A stretch of 17,557 bases of DNA, taken from contig JBKECY010000034.1 of the NCBI GenBank assembly GCA_047975025.1, forward strand, positions 1-17,557, read 5' to 3'. Source of the DNA: JBKECY01 sp047975025. GTDB taxonomy: Bacteria > Bacillota > Clostridia > Lachnospirales > Lachnospiraceae. Position 1 is the stretch's first letter. Each line of letters opens with the position of its first letter. The notes beneath the pieces are model-generated. The model was given only the letters and a program-made list of their open reading frames with translations, ran no database searches and was not told where the DNA came from. Shown here in pieces: positions 7,894-15,087 of this stretch. Made by a program: the position numbers and the translations under genes.

Positions 7894-9381
7894 TTATAAA
7901 TAAATCGTTTTAGTGGCAATATTCTCTGTAAATGCACTGTCGTGCTCCACAAAGAGAAGTGTCAGCGGAAAGGACAAAAGCAACGCTTCCATCTGCATCC
8001 GCGAATATAAATCTATGTAATTCAAAGGTTCATCCCAAATGTATAAATGTGCCGGATGCACCAGACTGGAGGCCAGCAGCACTTTCTTCTTTTGTCCCTC
8101 GCTAAAGTCCTGAAGATTCTTGGTGAACTGAACTCTGGGCATATCCAGTTTGCGAAGCAAGGTCAGCAGTAATGTGAGATCCAGCTGTCTGGTTTCGGCG
8201 AATTCAGTCAGTGTACCATGCAGGTGAGAGGTATCTTGTGAAATATAAGAAATCACCAGCTGGGAAGCTGTCGAAAGCTGCCCCGTATAAGTCATGTCCG
8301 GCGCATTTGTACCGCAGAGGAGCTTCATAATGCTGGATTTACCACTGCCGTTTCGTCCCCGCAATGAAATGCGTTCCCCCGGCTCGATCGTAAAACTTAA
8401 TGACGAGAGCAGTTCATGTGACCCGTAAGAAATTGAAACGCCCTGAAATGAAGCGAGTGTTGCTGCATGATGCCGCAGAGGAAATAGCCGCAGATCTTCT
8501 GTGGTTTCAACTTCTTTTAGCAGACTGGCGGTTTCACGTACGGCACGTTCCCTGCGGGCCAGCAGATTCTTAGACCGCTGCATCATTTTGGCAGACTTGT
8601 GTCCGACGAATCCTGTGTCAACACGCAATCCGGAAGCGGGAGCCTTGTGCTTGCCGGCTTCGGTCTGATCGGCCCAGGTTTGCGCCTGACGAGCTGCCCC
8701 TTCTAACTTGCGGATTTCTTTTTGCAGCTTCTGATTTTCTGAGATCTCAAATGCTTCTTGGGCGCGGTCGCTTTCCCACCAGGATGAAAAATTCCCGGAA
8801 AATACACCAATGCTGTGTTTCTTTAGAACCAGAATATGATCCACGCAGGCATCGAGGAAAGCGCGGTCGTGTGAGACCAGCAGAAAGCCTTTTTTAGTTT
8901 TTAAATAGGCAGCCAGCAGCTTCCGGCCTTCGAAATCAAGATGATTGGTTGGTTCATCAATCAACGCGAAGGTTTCGTCCTGCAAAAACAGCAGTGCCAG
9001 CCGGACTTTGGTCTGTTCTCCGGGACTTAATGTTGAAAAGGGCCGGTCAATAAGAGCCTCGCGCACTCCCAGCAAAGATAGTTCGCGAATGAATTCCCAC
9101 TCCTCGTGTGTCCCCAGAAATTCTCTGGCAGCCTCCGCAGTTGTCAAGGTTTCATCTTGTATGGTAAAAGGGTAGTAAGTAAAGGCTGTATCCGCCCGGA
9201 TGCTGCCCCGGTAGGGGTAGCGGTTCATAAGCAGATGAAGCAGTGTGGTCTTGCCGCGTCCGTTGCGGCCAATCAGCCCGGTTTTCCAGTTCGTGTCGAA
9301 CTGAAAGGATGCATGATCGAAAATAGTTTCATGGTGATTCTCGTAGGAGAATGTTAAATCACTTATGTGAATGGCAGACAT
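7894..9381 (-). CDS. ABC-F ribosomal protection protein, Lsa family
   Basis: A 495-residue twin-ATPase ABC-F protein without membrane segments. These proteins bind the ribosomal E site and dislodge pleuromutilins, lincosamides and streptogramin A. ABC1: Walker A GRNGRGKTT (38-46), signature LSPGEQ (118-123), Walker B ALIDEPTNHLD with E143. The charged linker (about 205-300) contains GFVGHKSAKMM. ABC2: Walker A GRNGSGKSS (342-350), signature FSEGQ, Walker B LYIWDEPLNYID with E451. The linker, WDEPLNYID and the ending ATKTIYL match Lsa-type proteins as I know them, and the length matches too. The start is 9381, which has AAAGGAG 8 nt upstream; an in-frame ATG at 9435 would add 18 unlikely residues that overlap the attenuator terminator. 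It is first in an operon with the MFS exporter. A leader with a short ORF and terminator precedes it, so it is probably drug-inducible. The exact drug range is unknown. Confidence 0.92.
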   Translation of the reverse strand: MSAIHISDLTFSYENHHETIFDHASFQFDTNWKTGLIGRNGRGKTTLLHLLMNRYPYRGSIRADTAFTYYPFTIQDETLTTAEAAREFLGTHEEWEFIRELSLLGVREALIDRPFSTLSPGEQTKVRLALLFLQDETFALIDEPTNHLDFEGRKLLAAYLKTKKGFLLVSHDRAFLDACVDHILVLKKHSIGVFSGNFSSWWESDRAQEAFEISENQKLQKEIRKLEGAARQAQTWADQTEAGKHKAPASGLRVDTGFVGHKSAKMMQRSKNLLARRERAVRETASLLKEVETTEDLRLFPLRHHAATLASFQGVSISYGSHELLSSLSFTIEPGERISLRGRNGSGKSSIMKLLCGTNAPDMTYTGQLSTASQLVISYISQDTSHLHGTLTEFAETRQLDLTLLLTLLRKLDMPRVQFTKNLQDFSEGQKKKVLLASSLVHPAHLYIWDEPLNYIDLYSRMQMEALLLSFPLTLLFVEHDSAFTENIATKTIYL

Positions 9382-9407
9382 AGTTTGCGCTCCTTTCTTT
9401 TGTAATG

Positions 9408-9420
9408 GTGTCAGTGACAC
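9408..9420 (-). promoter_or_regulatory. Small palindrome before the ABC-F ribosome binding site
   Basis: GTGTCA-C-TGACAC is a perfect 13-nt inverted repeat directly after the leader terminator's T run and about 15 nt before AGGAG. It could form a small hairpin in read-through transcripts. The role is unknown. Confidence 0.4.
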
Positions 9421-9453
9421 AAAAAAAGATGGCAAGAAAGAAAATAAGCCATC
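9421..9453 (-). terminator. Leader (attenuator) terminator upstream of the ABC-F gene
   Basis: On the minus strand, GATGGC (9453-9448) pairs with GCCATC (9433-9428) across a 14-nt loop, followed by seven T (9427-9421). It lies after the promoter and leader ORFs but 40 nt before the ABC-F start, which is the position of a conditional terminator rather than the end of a gene. The six-base stem is short, so basal read-through is likely. Confidence 0.75.
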
Positions 9454-9456
9454 AAA

Positions 9457-9534
9457 CTAAATACAAAAGTACGCAAAAGGCGCTACTTTGCCGCATATAA
9501 TAAGTGGAATCAATTTCTCATATCTTTCCTGCAT
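9457..9534 (-). CDS. Possible second leader ORF (25 codons)
   Basis: In the ABC-F leader an open frame runs from ATG at 9534 to TAG at 9459-9457. It begins MQERYEKL and ends APFAYFCI. Its stop lies 3 nt before the 5' arm of the leader terminator, so a ribosome reaching the stop would cover that arm and block the hairpin. Against it, no clear ribosome binding site precedes the ATG (TTTTGTTGTA). The position is suggestive but translation is unproven. Confidence 0.35.
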   Translation of the reverse strand: MQERYEKLIPLIICGKVAPFAYFCI

Positions 9535-9585
9535 TACAACAAAACATAAGCCGATTAGGCTTCTCTGATTTTAGTGTTGTATGAA

Positions 9586-9606
9586 TTAGCAAAAAAATAT
9601 GAACAT
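9586..9606 (-). CDS. Leader peptide MFIFFC of the ABC-F operon
   Basis: A six-codon ORF, MFIFFC and a TAA stop, follows a strong ribosome binding site (GGAGG at 9617-9613, 6 nt before the ATG) and lies about 25 nt from the predicted transcription start. It is the first translated element of the leader. Size and hydrophobic character resemble the leader MYLIFM of msr(D), known to stall ribosomes when erythromycin is present. Here stalling on or near this ORF is expected to change folding downstream and prevent termination at 9421-9453. Regulation by stalling is inferred; ORF, ribosome binding site and terminator are seen. Confidence 0.7.
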   Translation of the reverse strand: MFIFFC

Positions 9607-9637
9607 TGTATTCCTCCTATATCTTGTAAGTGAGATT

Positions 9638-9666
9638 ACTATATCATATGGATATATACTTTTCAA
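9638..9666 (-). promoter_or_regulatory. Promoter of the ABC-F / MFS operon
   Basis: On the minus strand TTGAAA (9666-9661) and TATAGT (9643-9638) are exactly 17 bp apart. Transcription would start near 9631, giving a leader of about 250 nt before the ABC-F start codon. Confidence 0.85.
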
Positions 9667-9727
9667 GTAAAATATAAATTAATGAGAAAAAACAACTAAA
9701 AAATTTTTAATTATTTTAGCATGCTGA

Positions 9728-9756
9728 TTGAAAAACAGAGTTTCTATGTGTATAAT
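9728..9756 (+). promoter_or_regulatory. Promoter of the LacI-type regulator gene
   Basis: TTGAAA (9728-9733) and TATAAT (9751-9756) are 17 bp apart. A-tract-rich DNA upstream (9685-9719) could act as an UP element shared with the divergent ABC-F promoter. Because this promoter lies inside a longer open frame starting at 9721, that frame's start cannot be the true one. Confidence 0.87.
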
Positions 9757-9767
9757 GAATATACTTT

Positions 9768-9781
9768 GCAAATGAATTTGC
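9768..9781 (+). promoter_or_regulatory. Candidate operator (GCAAAT-GA-ATTTGC)
   Basis: A perfect palindrome with 6-bp arms lies directly after the -10 box, around the expected transcription start of the LacI-type gene. LacI-family proteins bind short palindromes like this, so autoregulation is plausible. A single half-site (CATTTGC, 10895-10901) lies in the spacer of the next promoter. Confidence 0.45.
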
Positions 9782-9819
9782 CGGGGATTTTACATAAAGA
9801 GTTAGTAGGGAGGGCCGCG

Positions 9820-10836
9820 ATGGCTGTCATGAGAGATGTTGCGAAGCTTGCAGGAGTGTCTATATCGACCGTAAGCTTTGTATTAAACGGAACAGCAAAA
9901 GAACATAAGGTAGCAGACCGTACGGCACAAAGAGTGATTCATGCAGCACGCCAGCTGGATTATAAGATTAATTCGTCCGCCTGTACGGCAATCGATACGC
10001 AGCATTGGCTGCCGACCATTGCCTTTTACATACCCAGGAATTCTGTCTGGATTGATATGAGTGCAGTCAGTGCCAGTATTGATAAGCATATGTTACAGAC
10101 GGGTCGGGAGTATTCTATTTTACTGTGTCCATATGAGAAGGGGAAGCTGCAAAAGCGTCTGCAGCAATATGCACTGCCTGCGTATGATGCAGCGGTTTTT
10201 AGTGTGGAGCTGGAAGAGGATGTAGCAGCGCTAGAGCAGCAGTCTTCCGACAAACCATTTGTGGTCTATAACAGGGCCAGTGAGAGATACGCAAGCGTTT
10301 CCTATATGCCGGATGAGGCGATTGCCAAAGCAGTACAAATGATGGTAGCGAAGAAGTATCAGGAGATTCTGGTGCTCTCCGGAGCGGACAGTCGTAAGCA
10401 TGGTGATGAGTATCTAAAACTTTTTCTCAGGTGCTGCAGACAGCAGGGACTTCATCTGGTGGGAGATGATATTCTGGAAACAGAGAACACCATGCTCGGG
10501 GGGGCTATTGCAGCCCGTCATATTCTGAATATGCCGCAAAGACCGCAGATGATAATCTGCATGAGCAGTGCGCTTGCGTTTGGGGCGATTCCGCTTCTGG
10601 CTCGTAATGGGATTCTGGTACCCAGAGATGCAGAATTACTTTGTTTTGGTTCCTCCGGGGATGCGGAGCATATGATTAATTACATACCATCACTATCCAT
10701 GATAGCCTGTCCGCTTGATGATATGACCATGAAGGCATTTGACATGGCGCTTCGGCTGGTCGACGGAAAAGGCGGGGCGCTCATGCAGTATGTCTGTCCG
10801 GGGGAATTATTACTGCATGACAGCTTTTCCTTGTAG
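9820..10836 (+). CDS. LacI-family transcriptional regulator
   Basis: A 338-residue DNA-binding regulator. The LacI helix-turn-helix is at residues 4-24 (MRDVAKLAGVSISTVSFVLNG), followed by a hinge-like segment (about 45-60) and a periplasmic-binding-protein-like effector domain to the C-terminus. The start at 9820 puts the helix-turn-helix at the very N-terminus, as is usual, and has AGGGAGGG just upstream; a frame open from 9721 would start before its own promoter. Most relatives bind sugars or nucleosides, but this C-terminal domain gives no clue to a ligand. It is divergent from the ABC-F operon and 147 bp upstream of the iron-type importer. It may control itself through the palindrome at 9768-9781; control of either neighbour is unproven. 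No terminator is seen after it. Confidence 0.9.
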   Translation: MAVMRDVAKLAGVSISTVSFVLNGTAKEHKVADRTAQRVIHAARQLDYKINSSACTAIDTQHWLPTIAFYIPRNSVWIDMSAVSASIDKHMLQTGREYSILLCPYEKGKLQKRLQQYALPAYDAAVFSVELEEDVAALEQQSSDKPFVVYNRASERYASVSYMPDEAIAKAVQMMVAKKYQEILVLSGADSRKHGDEYLKLFLRCCRQQGLHLVGDDILETENTMLGGAIAARHILNMPQRPQMIICMSSALAFGAIPLLARNGILVPRDAELLCFGSSGDAEHMINYIPSLSMIACPLDDMTMKAFDMALRLVDGKGGALMQYVCPGELLLHDSFSL

Positions 10837-10890
10837 GACTAGCAGAAGTGTGAAAAATTAAAAAAAATTTAATGAATTTTAGTTTTTTAG

Positions 10891-10920
10891 TTGACATTTG
10901 CATCCTCTATACCGTATAAT
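10891..10920 (+). promoter_or_regulatory. Promoter of the iron-type importer operon
   Basis: Perfect hexamers, TTGACA (10891-10896) and TATAAT (10915-10920), are 18 bp apart. A promoter this close to consensus normally needs a repressor, which fits the inverted repeat that overlaps its -10. Confidence 0.92.
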
Positions 10921-10959
10921 CCATTCTTAGTTAGTCGTCACTAACCGAAGTGGATTATA
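10915..10959. promoter_or_regulatory. Nested inverted repeat, probable repressor operator
   Basis: Outer arms TATAATCCA (10915-10923) and TGGATTATA (10951-10959) are perfect inverted copies. Inside them GTTAGT (10930-10935) and ACTAAC (10940-10945) form a second perfect pair around CGTC. The left outer arm is the -10 box itself and is not transcribed, so the outer repeat acts in DNA rather than RNA. The inner TTAGTTAG...CTAACCGAA halves resemble iron-dependent DtxR/IdeR sites, though spaced wider than the usual 19-bp box. Confidence 0.65.
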
Positions 10960-10983
10960 TAATGTTATGGAGGGATTTTTATT

Positions 10984-12057
10984 ATGAAATTAGGAAAAGT
11001 CAAATTGAGTCTTGCTTTATGTATGGCGGCGGCCGTTTTGGTCACCGGTTGTGGTAGTACGAGTTCAAGCGAGACGACTGCACAAAGTGAAACGACAGAA
11101 GCGGCAGAAACTACCGAAGAGGATACCACGGGAGAATCATCGGTCACATATCCGATTACGATTACACATGCGTTGGGAGAGACAGTCATAGAAAGCGAAC
11201 CACAGCGGGTAGCAACCATCGGCTGGGGCAATCAGGATGTACCTCTGGCCCTGGGAATCGTACCGGTCGGTGTATCAGAAGCTAATTTTGGTCCGGTCAA
11301 TGAGCAGGGACTTCTGCCATGGACAGCAGAAGCATTTGCTGAACTGGGCGAAGAAAATCCAGTTGTGTTCAATGATACGGACGGCCTGGACTATGAAGCA
11401 ATCAGTGATGTAGACCCGGATGTCATTTTAGCAGCATATTCAGGTATTACCGAAGAAGAATATGAGTTATTGAGCCAGATTGCGCCGGTTGTCGCCTATC
11501 CGGAATATCCATGGCAGACGTATTGGAGAGAACAAGTACTGTTAAATGCAACTGCCTTGGGCAAAGAAGAAGAGGCGAATCAGATGATTGCGGATACCGA
11601 AGAGCTGATCAGCAGTAAACTGGAAGAATATCCGGATTTAGAAGATAAAACAGCAGCGTTCTTCTATTTCACAGCTTCTGACTTAGGAACCTTTTATGTC
11701 TATCTTCCAACGGATCCCAGAGCATCCTACCTGCCAGATTTGGGACTGGCCTTCCCGGAAGAAGTTCTGGCGTTAGCAGATGATCCAAGTGCATTCAGCC
11801 TGACGATGAGCTCAGAGAATATAGAGTCATTAGAAAATATTGATATTATCATCACCTACGGCGATGATGCTGTATTGGAAGTGCTGCAAAATGATGCATT
11901 GGTCGGTAAAATTCCGGCGATAGCCAATGGAGCAGTCGTCATGCTTGATGAGAGCGAAGAGCTAAGTGCAGCTACGACACCGTCGATTCTGTCAATACCC
12001 GCGACTTTAGACGAATATCTAAGTCGATTAAATGAGGCGGCACAAAAGGTAAAATAA
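10984..12057 (+). CDS. Siderophore-type ABC importer, substrate-binding lipoprotein
   Basis: A 357-residue solute-binding lipoprotein of the FepB/FhuD/YfiY class. The signal peptide has basic residues (K2, K5, K7), a hydrophobic core and lipobox LVTGC with C23 as the lipid anchor. A Ser/Thr/Glu-rich linker (24-52) spaces the domain from the membrane. The binding domain starts with ITITHALGETVIESEPQRVATIGW, the opening usual in ferric-siderophore binders, and has the two-lobe pattern (DVDPDVILAAY; NIDIIITYGDDAVL). GGAGGG precedes the ATG. It is first of four importer genes. The ligand (catecholate, hydroxamate or another chelate) cannot be read; cobalamin or heme is less likely but possible for this fold. 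Confidence 0.9.
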   Translation: MKLGKVKLSLALCMAAAVLVTGCGSTSSSETTAQSETTEAAETTEEDTTGESSVTYPITITHALGETVIESEPQRVATIGWGNQDVPLALGIVPVGVSEANFGPVNEQGLLPWTAEAFAELGEENPVVFNDTDGLDYEAISDVDPDVILAAYSGITEEEYELLSQIAPVVAYPEYPWQTYWREQVLLNATALGKEEEANQMIADTEELISSKLEEYPDLEDKTAAFFYFTASDLGTFYVYLPTDPRASYLPDLGLAFPEEVLALADDPSAFSLTMSSENIESLENIDIIITYGDDAVLEVLQNDALVGKIPAIANGAVVMLDESEELSAATTPSILSIPATLDEYLSRLNEAAQKVK

Positions 12058-12058
12058 T

Positions 12059-13066
12059 ATGTTGGAGTCAAAAGCAGTAAAAATTAACACAGCTATTTTG
12101 GTAAGTATAGCAGGTATATTCCTCTGTGTACTTCTGTCGCTGGCTGTGGGAGCCCGTTATGTACCGCCCGGACAGGTCTGGGAGGCACTGCTCGGGAGGG
12201 GAGAGGATGCATTTATCGCCAGTGTGGTGGCATCCAGAATTCCCCGGACAGTATTTGGTCTGCTGGCAGGCAGTGCACTGGGAGTTTCTGGTGCGCTGAT
12301 GCAGGCAATCACTAAAAATCCGATTGCGGATCCTAGTATTCTGGGAGTCAATACCGGGGCATCGCTGGCCGTTGTCTGCGGTATTGCTTTTTTTAATATT
12401 AATCTTCCGGGACAATATATCTGGCTTGCATTGCTGGGGGCGGGCGCGACAGCGGTTTTTGTATATGCTATTGCAATGGTAGGAACTGGTGAAATAACAC
12501 CCATCAAGCTGGCACTTTCCGGTGCGGCTACCAGTGTGGCTCTATCGTCCCTTGTAAGTACCATCATGCTGCCGAAGTCTAACGTGATGGATGATTTTCG
12601 ATTCTGGCAGGTAGGCAGCTTAAGCGGTACAAGCTGGAACGATATCCTGGTTGCGCTGCCGTATCTGGGAGTTGGATTTATCATTGCCCTCTTTTTGATT
12701 CCCTCACTCAATGGACTTGCACTAGGAGATGAGATGGCGGCCAGTCTGGGGGTTAATGTGAAGCTGACACGCGGACTGGGAGCTTTGGCAGGGGTGCTGC
12801 TGTGTGCGGCGACAACGGCACTGGCAGGACCGATTGGATTTGTCGGTCTGATGATTCCTCATCTGATACGTCTTGTCTTTGGAGCGGATTTGAAATATAT
12901 TATTCCGCTTTCCGCTGTGGGGGGTGCTGTTCTGCTGACAATTTCTGATGTCATAGGCCGGGTGCTTGGAAGCCCGGGAGAACTGGAAGTTGGAATCGTA
13001 ACAGCGATTCTGGGCGCGCCTTTCTTTATCTTCATTGCAAGGAAAGCGAAGGTGAGTACATTATGA
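12059..13066 (+). CDS. FecCD-family permease, first subunit
   Basis: A 335-residue integral membrane subunit with about ten hydrophobic segments, of the family that carries siderophores and cobalamin through the membrane. Typical motifs are SRIPRTVFGLLAGSALGVSGALMQ, NPIADPSILGVNTGAS and GPIGFVGLMIPHLIR (cytoplasmic coupling helix to the ATPase). It begins 1 nt after the lipoprotein stop, with AAAGG inside the end of that gene, so translation is coupled. It forms a heterodimer with the next gene's product. Confidence 0.93.
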   Translation: MLESKAVKINTAILVSIAGIFLCVLLSLAVGARYVPPGQVWEALLGRGEDAFIASVVASRIPRTVFGLLAGSALGVSGALMQAITKNPIADPSILGVNTGASLAVVCGIAFFNINLPGQYIWLALLGAGATAVFVYAIAMVGTGEITPIKLALSGAATSVALSSLVSTIMLPKSNVMDDFRFWQVGSLSGTSWNDILVALPYLGVGFIIALFLIPSLNGLALGDEMAASLGVNVKLTRGLGALAGVLLCAATTALAGPIGFVGLMIPHLIRLVFGADLKYIIPLSAVGGAVLLTISDVIGRVLGSPGELEVGIVTAILGAPFFIFIARKAKVSTL

Positions 13067-14097
13067 CAGAAAAGACAAATCATGTGATCATGAAGGGCTA
13101 TAAAAAGAGAAGACGCAGACGCCTGCTTGTCTGTCTGCTGTTAATTTGCCTGCTGCTGGTACTGGCAGTCATCATGCTGACATATGGGAACACAGTGTAT
13201 TCGCCGGAGACAGTTTTGCGGGTATTGCAGGGAGAAGAGATACAAGGAGCAGTGTTTGCGATTAAGACGCTGCGTCTGCCAAGATTAATTATAGGGGTTC
13301 TGGCCGGGCTGGCCTTCGGTATGGCCGGAAGCACCTTTCAGACTTTGCTTCGTAATGATCTGGCAAGTCCGGATATTATCGGGGTCAGCTCCGGTTCAGG
13401 GGCAGCCGCAGTGTTCTGTCTGCTGGTGCTGCGCTTAAGCGGCAGCATTGTGTCGATCGCAGCACTTGTGGCAGGGCTGGTCGTTGCAGCAGTCATTTAC
13501 TTTCTGGCTCAGGGGAAAAGTTTTTCCAAGGCGCGGCTGATACTCATCGGAATCGGAGTGCAGGCCATGTTGGATGCAGTCATCTCCTTTGTCTTATTAA
13601 AGGGAGCGCAATATGATGTCGCCATGGCGCTTCGCTGGCTGAGCGGAAGCCTGAATGGAGTACAGATGTCAGAAGTACCGGGGCTTTTGCTTGTGGTTAT
13701 TGTTTGCGGGATTTTTCTCACAATACTGGCCAGACATTTACAGGTACTGCAGCTGGGAGAAGATACGGCGACAACCTTAGGCGTGCGGGTACATAAGTTG
13801 TATCTGCCCTTGCTGTTCTCGGCAGTCATAATGGTTGCGTTTGCCACATCTGTGACAGGCCCTATTGCCTCGGTGGCCTTCTTATCCGGTCCTATTGCTT
13901 CACGGCTGACAGGCAAAGGAGGAAGTAATACGATTCCTGCCGGTCTGGTGGGGGCAGTGCTGGTACTTGCCGCAGATCTGATTGGGCAATATGTATTAGG
14001 GACAAGATACCCGGTAGGCGTTATTACAGGTGTTCTGGGTGCACCCTATATGCTGTTCTTATTAATAAGAGTAAATAAAAAAGGAGGAAACACATAA
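13063..14097 (+). CDS. FecCD-family permease, second subunit
   Basis: A 344-residue permease partner of the preceding subunit. A very basic N-terminus (KKRRRRR, 14-20) precedes the first membrane helix and should stay in the cytoplasm. Motifs are LRLPRLIIGVLAGLAFGMAGSTFQ, NDLASPDIIGVSSGSGAA and GPIASVAFLSGPIASRL, the last replacing the usual GFVGLIVPH segment. The start codon overlaps the previous stop (ATGA), which implies translational coupling and equal amounts of the two subunits. Confidence 0.93.
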   Translation: MTEKTNHVIMKGYKKRRRRRLLVCLLLICLLLVLAVIMLTYGNTVYSPETVLRVLQGEEIQGAVFAIKTLRLPRLIIGVLAGLAFGMAGSTFQTLLRNDLASPDIIGVSSGSGAAAVFCLLVLRLSGSIVSIAALVAGLVVAAVIYFLAQGKSFSKARLILIGIGVQAMLDAVISFVLLKGAQYDVAMALRWLSGSLNGVQMSEVPGLLLVVIVCGIFLTILARHLQVLQLGEDTATTLGVRVHKLYLPLLFSAVIMVAFATSVTGPIASVAFLSGPIASRLTGKGGSNTIPAGLVGAVLVLAADLIGQYVLGTRYPVGVITGVLGAPYMLFLLIRVNKKGGNT

Positions 14098-14888
14098 TGA
14101 AGGAACAACAACTGACGGCAGAAAAAGTAGTTGCCGGATACGATAAAACAATTATTATCGATGGTATCAATTTCACAATACCGAGTCATAAAATCAGCGT
14201 GATTATAGGCGGAAACGGTTGTGGTAAATCAACCCTTCTTAAAACGTTCTCCCGACTGTTGAAGCCTAGCGGCGGCAGTATTTTGCTCAATGGGAAGAAG
14301 ATAGAGAGTTTTCCGGCCAAAGCACTTGCCCGGACGCTGGGGCTGCTGCCACAGTCGCCTGTAGTGCCGGAGGGTATTACGGTATTCGATCTTGTCTGCC
14401 GCGGCAGATTTCCCTATCGCAAGATCATGCGGGGTATGGACCAGGCGGATTTCGATGCTGTGGCACGTGCGCTTGATACCATGGGGATTACGGAGTTGGC
14501 AGACCGAAATGTAGATGAACTTTCCGGAGGGCAAAGACAGCGGGTATGGATTGCGCTGGCGCTTGCACAAGAGACAGATATTCTGCTGCTGGATGAACCT
14601 ACGACATTTTTGGATATTGCCTATCAGATTGAAATTCTGGATCTTTTGACTGAATTAAATCGTAAGCTGGGCATGACGATTGTGATGGTGCTGCATGATA
14701 TTAATCTGTCAGCACGCTATGCGGATCATTTGTTCGCTATGAAGCATGGGCATCTGATAGAACAAGGCGTGCCCAAGGAAGTGGTTTCGCCGGAGTTGAT
14801 TTGGGAAGTTTTCGGTTTGAAAAGTACAGTGATGCAAGATCCAATCAGTGGTGCGCCACTTGTGATTCCGATTAGCAGCTGCAGTTAG
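14097..14888 (+). CDS. Siderophore-type ABC importer, ATPase
   Basis: A 263-residue ABC ATPase that powers the importer from the cytoplasmic face. It has A-loop Y15, Walker A GGNGCGKS (38-45), signature LSGGQRQR (142-149), Walker B ILLLDEPTTFLD (162-173, catalytic E167) and H-loop H200 in VLHD. The YDKTIIIDGINF start and LPQSPVVPEGITVFDLV region are standard for the FepC/FecE/YusV group. It overlaps the previous stop by one base (TAATG), with AAGGAGG at 14081-14087. All four importer genes form one transcription unit, ending in the hairpin at 15088-15135. Confidence 0.94.
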   Translation: MKEQQLTAEKVVAGYDKTIIIDGINFTIPSHKISVIIGGNGCGKSTLLKTFSRLLKPSGGSILLNGKKIESFPAKALARTLGLLPQSPVVPEGITVFDLVCRGRFPYRKIMRGMDQADFDAVARALDTMGITELADRNVDELSGGQRQRVWIALALAQETDILLLDEPTTFLDIAYQIEILDLLTELNRKLGMTIVMVLHDINLSARYADHLFAMKHGHLIEQGVPKEVVSPELIWEVFGLKSTVMQDPISGAPLVIPISSCS

Positions 14889-15087
14889 CTTTAGAATGAC
14901 AGAGCCCTCCGGTTAGGAAAGACTGAGAATTAAGGCTCACAGGTGTGAGTTGAACTATACAAAAAAGCTTATAATTTACTTTGCGTTCCTTTTATGCTAT
15001 TCTCCATGTTAGTGATGTTTTATGAACATGAGGGTCGATAAATGATAGCAAAATTGAATTTTACAGGCAGACAAAAAATCTATAATA
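14889..15087. other. Noncoding stretch after the importer operon
   Basis: No gene is supported here. Visible items are a perfect small inverted repeat CTCACA (14936-14941) / TGTGAG (14944-14949), a GAGCC...GGCTC pair around it, and CATGTT/AACATG arms at about 15005-15029. A 20-codon ORF (15042-15104) with GAGGG upstream ends inside the terminator hairpin and is not called. The stretch may be 3' untranslated RNA or the remains of a lost gene. Confidence 0.5.

Noticed and set aside
9382..9435. N-terminal extension of the ABC-F protein from an ATG at 9435.
   Set aside because: The extension starts inside the attenuator hairpin and lacks a ribosome binding site, whereas 9381 has AAAGGAG at ideal spacing and gives the usual Lsa length.
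9721..9819. Longer LacI-type protein starting at 9721.
   Set aside because: A near-consensus promoter lies inside this stretch and the helix-turn-helix belongs at the N-terminus.
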